Source: DATIVK01 sp035465955 (lineage in GTDB: Bacteria > Myxococcota > Myxococcia > Myxococcales > Anaeromyxobacteraceae). From it: 64,000 bases of DNA. The DNA is taken from the NCBI GenBank assembly GCA_035465955.1, contig DATIVK010000161.1, positions 1-64,000 on the forward strand. The letters are read 5' to 3'. The notes beneath the pieces are model-generated. The model worked only from the letters and a program-made list of their open reading frames with translations, did not search any database and was not told the DNA's origin. This document shows, in pieces, positions 57,684-64,000 of the stretch (positions are counted from its first letter, which is position 1; the number at the start of each line of letters is the position of its first letter). Position numbers and translations under genes: made by a program.

Positions 57684-58673
57684 ATGAGCAACGCCCGTCC
57701 CATCGTCGTCTCCGGCATGCGCCCCACGGGGCGCCTCCACCTCGGCCACCTGCACGGCGCGCTGGCGAACTGGGTGAGGCTCCAGGAGGAGAACGACTGC
57801 TTCTACTTCAGCGCCGACTGGCACGCGCTGACGACCAACTACGAGCACACCGAGGGGATGAAGCAGGCCGAGCGGGAGATGTTCGTCGACTTCATCGCGG
57901 CGGGGATCGATCCCCAGCGCTCGACCCTCTTCATGCAGAGCCAGGTGAAGGAGCACGCCGAGCTCTTCCTGCTGCTCGGCATGATCACCCCGCTCGGGTG
58001 GCTCGAGCGCTGCCCCTCCTACAAGGAGATGCGGGAGAACCTCACCGACCGAGACCTCTCCCTGTATGGCTTCCTCGGCTACCCGGTCCTGATGACCGCC
58101 GACATCATCCTGTACAAGGCGACGGCCGTCCCCGTCGGCGCGGACCAGCTCGCCCACCTCGAGCTGACCCGCGAGATCGCGCGGAAGTTCAACTTCCACT
58201 ACGGCAACGTCTTCCCCGAGCCCAAGGCGCTGCTGACCGAGGCGGCCAAGGTCGTCGGCACCGACGGCCGCAAGATGTCGAAGAGCTACGGCAACTCCAT
58301 CGACATCGGCGAGCCGGGCGACGTGACGAGCAAGAAGATCATGGGCGCGGTGACCGACCCGGCCCGCAAGCGCCGCCAGGATCCGGGGAACCCGGAGGTC
58401 TGCGGGATCTTCTACCTGCACAAGATCTACAGCACCCCGGAGACGATCGGCTGGGTCGACCGGGAGTGCCGCGTCGCCGGGATCGGCTGCGTGGACTGCA
58501 AGAAGAAGCTCCTCGAGCGCCTCCTGCCCGAGCAGGAGCAGATGCGCGAGCGGCGCGAGCGGCTGCTCGCGCGGCCCCAGGAGGTCGAGGAGCTGGTGCA
58601 GCTCGGCAACGCGAAGGCCCGCGCGGTCGCGCAGCGGACCATGGAAGGCGTCCGCGCGGCGATGAAGCTCTAG
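57684..58673 (+). CDS. trpS: tryptophanyl-tRNA synthetase, 329 aa
   Basis: Charges tRNA-Trp. Class I motifs: HLGH in RPTGRLHLGHLHGAL (the HIGH motif) and KMSKS in GTDGRKMSKSYGN. The Trp-site segments FYFSADWHALTT and GYPVLMTADIILYKA are typical of the bacterial enzyme. ATG at 57684. It is followed 21 nt later by scpA, giving the segregation/tRNA cluster seen in many bacteria. Confidence 0.97.
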   Translation: MSNARPIVVSGMRPTGRLHLGHLHGALANWVRLQEENDCFYFSADWHALTTNYEHTEGMKQAEREMFVDFIAAGIDPQRSTLFMQSQVKEHAELFLLLGMITPLGWLERCPSYKEMRENLTDRDLSLYGFLGYPVLMTADIILYKATAVPVGADQLAHLELTREIARKFNFHYGNVFPEPKALLTEAAKVVGTDGRKMSKSYGNSIDIGEPGDVTSKKIMGAVTDPARKRRQDPGNPEVCGIFYLHKIYSTPETIGWVDRECRVAGIGCVDCKKKLLERLLPEQEQMRERRERLLARPQEVEELVQLGNAKARAVAQRTMEGVRAAMKL

Positions 58674-58694
58674 CCGCACCCGGGCGGCAGCTGG

Positions 58695-59585
58695 ATGGTC
58701 GAGCGTGGTGACGAGACGGCCCGCGAGGCCGATGGCGCTGCCCCGGACGGCCAGGTGCCGGCAGGGCCGTTCCGCGTCGCGCTGCCACCGCTCCGCCAGG
58801 GGGAGCCGCCCTTCGAGGGGCCGCTCGACCTGCTCCTCCACCTCGTGAAGGAGCACGAGGTCGACGTCTTCGACATCCCGATCGCGCGGATCACCGAGAG
58901 CTACCTGGCGACGCTCGAGGCGCTCCGCGAGCTCGACATCGACCTCGCCGGCGAGTTCCTCGGGATGGCGGCCCACCTGATGCTCCTCAAGTCGCGGCTC
59001 CTGCTGCCGCGCACCGAGGTGGCCGAGGACGCGCCCACGCCGGAGGACGAGGGGGTCGACCCCCGCGCGGAGCTGGTCCGGCGGCTGCTCGAGTACCAGA
59101 AGTACAAGGCCTCGGCCGAGGAGCTGGCGGGGCGCGACATCCTCGATCGGACCGTCTTCGTCCGGCGCGTCCGCCCCGAGCGGCCCGCCGCGCCGGAGGG
59201 GCCGGAGGGGCTCGCCGACGTCTCCGTCTTCAAGCTGATCGAGGCGCTCGACCGCGCGCTCGCGAGCGCGTCCCCGGAGAAGGTGCACGAGGTCGTCACC
59301 GACCGGCTCACGATCAACGACGCCATCAGCCGCGTCGCCGAGGTGCTGCGACTCCAGCGGCGCGCGACGTTCGAGGAGCTGCTCTCCGGCGCCCCCGAGC
59401 GGCGCAACACCAAGGCGGACGTCATCGCGACGTTCCTCGCGCTCCTCGAGATGACCAAGCTGAAGCTCATCCGCATCTACCAGGCGTCCATCGACGAGGC
59501 CGGCCCCGGCGGCGAGATCCTCGTGGAGGCGCGCGACACGCTCGGCGACGAAGTGCCGGCCGGCGAACCGGAGGACTACCGATGA
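58695..59585 (+). CDS. scpA: segregation and condensation protein ScpA, 296 aa
   Basis: The kleisin subunit of the SMC-ScpAB condensin, which compacts and segregates the chromosome. The family N-terminus FEGPLDLLLHLVKEHEVDVFDIPIARITESYL binds ScpB/SMC, with LAGEFLGMAAHLMLLKSRLLLP next and a C-terminal winged helix near 215-275 (VIATFLALLEMTKLKLIRIYQ). The N-terminal 40 residues are a low-complexity extension. Its stop overlaps scpB by four bases. Confidence 0.96.
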   Translation: MVERGDETAREADGAAPDGQVPAGPFRVALPPLRQGEPPFEGPLDLLLHLVKEHEVDVFDIPIARITESYLATLEALRELDIDLAGEFLGMAAHLMLLKSRLLLPRTEVAEDAPTPEDEGVDPRAELVRRLLEYQKYKASAEELAGRDILDRTVFVRRVRPERPAAPEGPEGLADVSVFKLIEALDRALASASPEKVHEVVTDRLTINDAISRVAEVLRLQRRATFEELLSGAPERRNTKADVIATFLALLEMTKLKLIRIYQASIDEAGPGGEILVEARDTLGDEVPAGEPEDYR

Positions 59586-60544
59586 GCGACGAGCCGAAGG
59601 GCCCCGAGGCCGAGCCGCAGGCGGGCGCCGCCCCGGCCGTCTCCGAGGAGGAGCTCCGCTCGCTGCAGCAGGCGGAGGAGGCGAAGGGCGACCCCGACCT
59701 CGACGACGTCGAGACCGCCCAGATCGACGTCGCGGACGAGCGGGAGGAGCCGTTCGACAAGCTCCAGGCGCAGGCGCGCCGCCTGTCGCCGGAGCGGATC
59801 CGGACCCTCGTCGAGACGCTCCTCTTCGTCGCGGAGCGACCGCTCTCCGTGGAGGATCTCCGGCAGGCGACCGGCGTCGACGAGGAGCGGCTGGCGAAGG
59901 CCCTCGACCAGCTCACCGGCCACTACCGCGAGGGGATCTGCGGCATCGTCCTGCACGAGGTCGCCGGGGGCTGGCAGCTCCGGACCTCGCCCCTCAACGC
60001 CGACGCCGCCCGCAGGTTCCTGCGGATCAAGCCGCAGCGGCTCACCCGCGCGGCCCTCGAGACGCTCGCGATCATCGCCTACCGCCAGCCGGTCACGCGG
60101 CCCGAGATCGAGGAGATCCGGGCCGTCGACTGCGGCGCGGTGGTGAAGGCGCTCCTCGAGCGGAAGCTCATCAAGATCCTCGGGAAGAAGGAGGAGCCGG
60201 GTCGCCCCATCCTCTACGGGACCACCCGCGCGTTCCTGGAGTTCTTCGCCCTGAAGGACCTGGCTTCCCTCCCGACGCTGCGCGAGTTCCACGAGCTCTC
60301 CCGCGAGAGCCGCGAGATCGTCGAGAAGGAGGCGCCGCCGCCGCCGAACGTGCAGGGGCTCGTCGAGGAGCTCACCGACCCGGCGCTGCAGGCGGCGCTC
60401 GAGGCGTCGCGCGCCCAGAGCGACGCGGCGCTCGACGAGCTCGAGAAGGCGATGGAGGCGGCGGAGGAGAAGGGGCGCGCCGCCTCGGAGGCGCTGGAGA
60501 GCGCCCGGAAGCCGGCGGAGCCGGACGACGGGGCGGAGGACTGA
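59582..60544 (+). CDS. scpB: segregation and condensation protein ScpB, 320 aa
   Basis: The dimeric accessory subunit of SMC condensin. Two winged helices are seen: the first from RIRTLVETLLFVAERPLSVEDL and the second from LTRAALETLAIIAYRQPVTRPEIEEIRAVDC, ending GRPILYGTTRAFLEFFALKDLASLP. The N-terminal 60 residues and the C-terminal about 80 are acidic, Ala-rich extensions not seen in Bacillus ScpB. ATG at 59582 overlaps scpA. Confidence 0.96.
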   Translation: MSDEPKGPEAEPQAGAAPAVSEEELRSLQQAEEAKGDPDLDDVETAQIDVADEREEPFDKLQAQARRLSPERIRTLVETLLFVAERPLSVEDLRQATGVDEERLAKALDQLTGHYREGICGIVLHEVAGGWQLRTSPLNADAARRFLRIKPQRLTRAALETLAIIAYRQPVTRPEIEEIRAVDCGAVVKALLERKLIKILGKKEEPGRPILYGTTRAFLEFFALKDLASLPTLREFHELSRESREIVEKEAPPPPNVQGLVEELTDPALQAALEASRAQSDAALDELEKAMEAAEEKGRAASEALESARKPAEPDDGAED

Positions 60545-60546
60545 CC

Positions 60547-61578
60547 GTGGCGCTCGAACGTCTCCAGAAGTTCCTCGCCGCCTCCGGCGTGACCTCGCGC
60601 CGGCGCGCCGAGGAGCTGATCGTCGCCGGGCGCGTGGTCGTCAACGGCAAGGTCGTCCGCGAGCTCGGCAGCAAGGTCGATCCGAAGGTCGACCTCGTCG
60701 TCGTCGACGGCAAGCCGATCCTGCGGAACGAGGCGCGCGCCTACTACCTGCTCTACAAGCCGTCGGGCTGCGTGACGACCGCCTCGGATCCCCAGGGGCG
60801 CCCCACCGCCTTCGACTACCTGCGCGGCGTACCCGAGCGCGTCTTCCCCGTCGGCCGCCTCGACTACGACGCCGAGGGGGCGCTCCTCTTCACCGACGAC
60901 GGCGAGCTCGCCAACCGCCTCGCCCACCCGCGCTTCGGCCACGCGCGCACCTACCTCGCGAAGGTGCGGGGCGAGCCGGCCGAGGCGGCGCTCGCCCGCC
61001 TGGTGGCAGGGGTCCGGCTCGAGGACGGCCCGGCGAAGGCGCTCGAGGCGGCGGTCCACGAGAAGACCGAGAAGAACACCTGGATCCGCATCGTGGTGGG
61101 GGAGGGCAGGTTCCACCTCGTGAAGCGGCTCTGTGAGGCGGTCGGCCTCCAGATCCAGCGGCTCTACCGGCCGGAGTTCGGCGGCGTCACCGTCGATGGG
61201 CTGCGCGCCGGGCAGCACCGGCCCCTCACGCCGGTCGAGGTGAAGGCGATGAAGGCGCTCGTCGGGCTCGCTCCCGCGGCGAAGGAGGCCCCGCGGCGCC
61301 CCCCGGCGGACCTCCCCCGGGCGGCGCGGCGGCACGGCCACGGCCCTCCGACGGCCGACGCGGACGGCGAGCTGAGCCCCCGGCCGGCGCGCGCCGCCGT
61401 CGCGGAGGACGATGGCCCGGCGCCGCTCCGCGAGGAGGCCCCCCGACGCGGGGAGCGGACGGCTCCGCCGGCCCGCGGCGCGTCCCGGCCGCCGTCACGG
61501 GCGTCGGCGGTCCGTGAGGACGAGCGCCCCCGCGCGCCCCGTGGGAGCCCGCGCAGGCGCCCCCGAGACCGGAAGTAG
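60547..61578 (+). CDS. rluB: 23S rRNA pseudouridine synthase RluB-type, 343 aa
   Basis: Isomerises uridine in 23S rRNA (U2605 in E. coli). An N-terminal S4 RNA-binding domain (LQKFLAASGVTSRRRAEELI) precedes the catalytic domain, with Asp in FPVGRLDYDAEGALLFT (near 104) and FHLVKRLCEAVGLQIQRLYR. The last about 100 residues are an Arg/Pro-rich basic tail (RPRAPRGSPRRRPRDRK at the end), probably RNA-contacting and disordered. GTG at 60547 starts 2 nt after the scpB stop. Confidence 0.93.
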   Translation: MALERLQKFLAASGVTSRRRAEELIVAGRVVVNGKVVRELGSKVDPKVDLVVVDGKPILRNEARAYYLLYKPSGCVTTASDPQGRPTAFDYLRGVPERVFPVGRLDYDAEGALLFTDDGELANRLAHPRFGHARTYLAKVRGEPAEAALARLVAGVRLEDGPAKALEAAVHEKTEKNTWIRIVVGEGRFHLVKRLCEAVGLQIQRLYRPEFGGVTVDGLRAGQHRPLTPVEVKAMKALVGLAPAAKEAPRRPPADLPRAARRHGHGPPTADADGELSPRPARAAVAEDDGPAPLREEAPRRGERTAPPARGASRPPSRASAVREDERPRAPRGSPRRRPRDRK

Positions 61579-61580
61579 GG

Positions 61581-63644
61581 ATGAGCGGACGGCGGTCCAT
61601 CGGCGCGGTCCTGCTCCTCCTCGGCGCTGCGCTCGCGGCGTGCCGGGGCAGCGTGGACTCGCCTTCCCCCGACCGCCGGGCCGCCGCGGTCCGGCGGCTC
61701 GCCAGGGAGCCGGGGGACGGTCCGGTCCCCGCGCTGCTCGTCGCGCAGCGGGATCCGAGCGCGCTCGTCCGACGGGCCGCCGCCGAGGCGCTCGCCGAGC
61801 GCCGCGGCCCCCACGCCGCGGAGGCGCTCGGCGCGATGCTGGGGGACGTGGACGCCGGGGTGGCGGAGGCCGCCGCCTCGGGGCTCGCGCACCTCGGCGA
61901 CCTCGACGCCTCCCGCGGGGCGCTGGTCGACGCGTACGCGATCGCCTCGCCGGCGGGGAGAGAGGCCATCGCCGGGGCGCTCGCGGTGCTGGGGGTCTCG
62001 CTCCGGGACGCGATCGAGGCCGAGGCGCGGTGGCGCTGGGCGAGGAACGTCGGCGCGCTCGCGGCGGGCTCGCCGGAGGCCCGGGCCGGCGCCGCCGAGG
62101 AGCTCGGGGAGAGCGGCCGCAGCGAGGCGGTGGCGCGGCTGCGCGAGCTCCTCGCGCGGCCGGACGAGGACCCCCGGGTCGTCGTCGCGATCTACCGGGC
62201 GCTGGGCGAGGCGGGCGACGCGTCGGTGCTCCCGCTCCTCGAGGCGGAGCTGGTGAAGGGCGACCCCGACGCCGCCCAGGCGGCGGCGAGCGCGCTCGGC
62301 CGGCTCGGCGATCCGGCCGCGACGCCCGCGCTGGCGCGCATGGCGGCGGCCGGCGCCGGGGCACCGAACCGGGCCGCGCTCGAGGCGCTGGCGTCGCTGC
62401 CCGCCGCGCCGGAGGTCTCGCAGGCGCTCTGCGGCGTCGCGCAGCGCTCGACCACACCGTCCATGGCCGCGCGCGCGGCGCGCGCCGCCTGGGGGCGCAA
62501 CGCCGACTGTCCCGCCGCCTCGCTCGCGGGGAGGGCTGCGCGGGCCGACCCCGCCGCGCTCGTCGCCCTCATCGAGCTCCACCCGGAGCCGGCCGTCCTC
62601 GCTCCGCTCGCCGGCCGGCTGATGGCCCTCCTCTCGAGCGCGAGCTCGTCGAGCGACCTGCGCTGCCGGGTGGCCGACGCGCTCGGCCAGCTCGGGTGGG
62701 GTCCGGCGGCCGCCCCGATCGAGCAGAGGGCGAGGGCGATCCTGGAGCGGTTCGTCGTGGCGCGGAGGGCGTGGATCCCCGGCCGCTTCCGGGGCGATCC
62801 GGCGCCGCTGCCGACGGACCCCCAGGCGCGCTTCGCGGCCCTGCGGACGCGTCCCGCCCTCGTGCCGCCCCGGGACGCGGACGCGGCGCCGTCGGTCCCC
62901 GAGTGGATCGACCCCACCACGGAGGACGATCGCGAGGAGCTCGGCACCCTGTTGACCGCCCTCGGGCGGCTCCAGGCCTCCTCCGCCCGCGCCTTGCTGT
63001 CGGCGGCCATCCAGGACCCATCCACCCCCATCCGCGCCGGGGCCGTCGAGGGGATGGGGTACCTCGGCGGGGACCCAGCGCCCGAGCTGGTGGCCGCGCT
63101 CACGGATCGATCGGAACGGGTCCGGCTCGCTGCGCTCCGGGGCTTGCCGCGCTACGGCCCTGCCGCCGTCCCGCCCCTCGCCGCGGCCGCGCGCTCCGCG
63201 CAGAGCCACGAGCGCCAGTGGAGCGAGGCGCTGGCACGGGCGCTCGGCGCGACGGGAGCTCCCGACGCCCTGGTCCCGCTCACGATCCTGCTCGACGGGC
63301 CCGCTCCCGGCGCCGCTGCGACCGCGATCGCGGCCGTCGGCGTCGCCGCGGGCGCGGAGCCGCTGCTCGCGCACCTGTCCAGGAAGGATGCACCCGGACG
63401 GGTAGAGACGCTGGACGCGCTCGCCCAGCTTGCGTCGCCCAGGGCGGGGCCAGCGATCGCGGACGAGCTGCTCTCGGAGAACCCTGACGTCCGGATCGCC
63501 GCCGCACGCGCCATCGGGAAGCTCAAGTACGAGCCGGGATCGCGGCGCCTCGAGGCGCTGCGCGTCGACTATGACGGGCGCGTACGGCGCGCCACGATCG
63601 AGGCCCTCGCGCGCCTCCCCAGCGGGCGCCCGCGATCTCCTTGA
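61581..63644 (+). CDS. HEAT-repeat lipoprotein, 687 aa
   Basis: Signal peptide with lipobox (SIGAVLLLLGAALAAC), so lipid-anchored at Cys21. The mature region is composed of HEAT/armadillo-like repeats (VRRAAAEALAERRGPHAAEALGAML, DPDAAQAAASALGRLGDPAATPALARM, IRAGAVEGMGYLGGDPAPELVAALTDRSERVRLAALRGLP), similar to PBS-lyase-type HEAT. A middle region near 410-440 is unrelated (RGDPAPLPTDPQARFAALRTRP). It starts 2 nt after rluB and may be the last cistron of that operon. Function is probably protein binding in the periplasm; unknown. Confidence 0.8.
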   Translation: MSGRRSIGAVLLLLGAALAACRGSVDSPSPDRRAAAVRRLAREPGDGPVPALLVAQRDPSALVRRAAAEALAERRGPHAAEALGAMLGDVDAGVAEAAASGLAHLGDLDASRGALVDAYAIASPAGREAIAGALAVLGVSLRDAIEAEARWRWARNVGALAAGSPEARAGAAEELGESGRSEAVARLRELLARPDEDPRVVVAIYRALGEAGDASVLPLLEAELVKGDPDAAQAAASALGRLGDPAATPALARMAAAGAGAPNRAALEALASLPAAPEVSQALCGVAQRSTTPSMAARAARAAWGRNADCPAASLAGRAARADPAALVALIELHPEPAVLAPLAGRLMALLSSASSSSDLRCRVADALGQLGWGPAAAPIEQRARAILERFVVARRAWIPGRFRGDPAPLPTDPQARFAALRTRPALVPPRDADAAPSVPEWIDPTTEDDREELGTLLTALGRLQASSARALLSAAIQDPSTPIRAGAVEGMGYLGGDPAPELVAALTDRSERVRLAALRGLPRYGPAAVPPLAAAARSAQSHERQWSEALARALGATGAPDALVPLTILLDGPAPGAAATAIAAVGVAAGAEPLLAHLSRKDAPGRVETLDALAQLASPRAGPAIADELLSENPDVRIAAARAIGKLKYEPGSRRLEALRVDYDGRVRRATIEALARLPSGRPRSP

Positions 63645-63681
63645 AGGGGATCGGGCCGGGTCATCGTGGTAAGCAGGAGCG

Positions 63682-64000
63682 ATGGCCGATCTCCGCAAGC
63701 TCAAGGACAAGGCCGCCGAGCTGTCCGCGAAGGGCAAGCTCGACAAGGCGGCCTCCCTGTACCGCGAAGTCGTCGAGGCGGATCCGAAGGACCTGACGTC
63801 CCGCCAGAAGCTGGCGGAGGCCCTGCGCCGCGCCGGCGAGATCCCCGAGGCGATCGAGGAGTACAAGCTCGTCGCCGATCGGTTCGCGCGGGACGGCCTG
63901 CTCATCAAGGCGATCGCCATCTGCAAGACGATCCTCGAGCTCGACCCGCAGCACGTCGAGACCCAGGGGGCGCTCGCCGAGCTCTACGCGCGCCGCCAGG
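63682..64000 (+). CDS. TPR protein, 5' part only (runs off the window)
   Basis: ATG at 63682 has GCAGGAGC upstream. The 106 visible codons are TPR repeats: KLKDKAAELSAKGKLDKAAS, YREVVEADPKDLTSRQKLAEALRRAGEIPEAIEEYKLV and AIAICKTILELDPQHVETQGALAELY. No membrane segment is seen. Function and length beyond the edge are unknown. Confidence 0.8.
   Translation, partial: MADLRKLKDKAAELSAKGKLDKAASLYREVVEADPKDLTSRQKLAEALRRAGEIPEAIEEYKLVADRFARDGLLIKAIAICKTILELDPQHVETQGALAELYARRQ

Overview
The window is a very GC-rich (roughly 70% or more) bacterial chromosome segment packed with short-spaced genes on both strands. The mix points to a delta-type bacterium of the phylum Myxococcota, most plausibly an Anaeromyxobacter relative. 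The grounds are triheme c7-type cytochromes, a Hanks-type Ser/Thr kinase beside an FHA/GAF sigma-54 activator, several large TPR and HEAT proteins, a LexA box of the Myxococcus kind and the trpS-scpA-scpB-rluB order. The taxon is inferred from content and was not tested by any search.

Layout. 1-1.7 kb: start of a CheW-like protein that runs off the left edge, a small unknown gene and a self-contained tRNA-Thr(CGT) unit. 1.8-9 kb: a metalloprotease/propeller/barrel outer-membrane protein, a ZitB-type cation exporter, a gene of unknown function followed by rsmD and coaD, a proline-rich secreted protein and an isolated cNMP-binding-like protein. 9-19.4 kb: carB, greA (with a possible attenuator leader), recG, pcm, a zinc-ribbon protein, thrC, a small membrane protein and tmk. 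19.4-28.6 kb: a 1674-residue TPR protein, pgi, mutL and small unknowns. 28.6-36.3 kb (minus strand): a kinase / TPR / FHA-GAF-sigma54 activator / lipoprotein operon and lon. 36.4-43 kb: a calcineurin-like phosphoesterase that seems to use an AUC start, two unknowns (one a coiled coil fused to a RelE-like domain), lexA with its operator, a membrane protein and a UbiB/ABC1 kinase. 43.1-44.6 kb: the one clearly accessory patch, a two-gene toxin-antitoxin-like pair and an integrase remnant upstream of mutS. 44.6-51 kb: mutS, two triheme cytochromes with matching terminators, an ElbB-like protein and a cell-wall amidase. 51-64 kb: glnD, two response regulators, a YciO/YrdC protein, xerD, a site-2 protease, trpS-scpA-scpB-rluB, a HEAT lipoprotein and the start of a TPR protein.

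Most genes are housekeeping: DNA repair and SOS (mutL, mutS, recG, lexA), chromosome segregation (xerD, scpAB), translation and RNA modification (trpS, rsmD, rluB, tRNA), and nitrogen, nucleotide, cofactor and carbon metabolism (glnD, carB, tmk, coaD, pgi, thrC). The most notable observations are a recurring TANNNT box (usually GCTANNNT) 6-9 nt before start codons that lack a Shine-Dalgarno sequence, which suggests widespread leaderless transcription; the promoter-hairpin-U-run arrangement in front of greA; the AUC start codon; the RelE-like fusion; the toxin-antitoxin-like pair beside the integrase scar; and the signalling operon. No CRISPR array, rRNA, intact insertion sequence or replication origin was seen.
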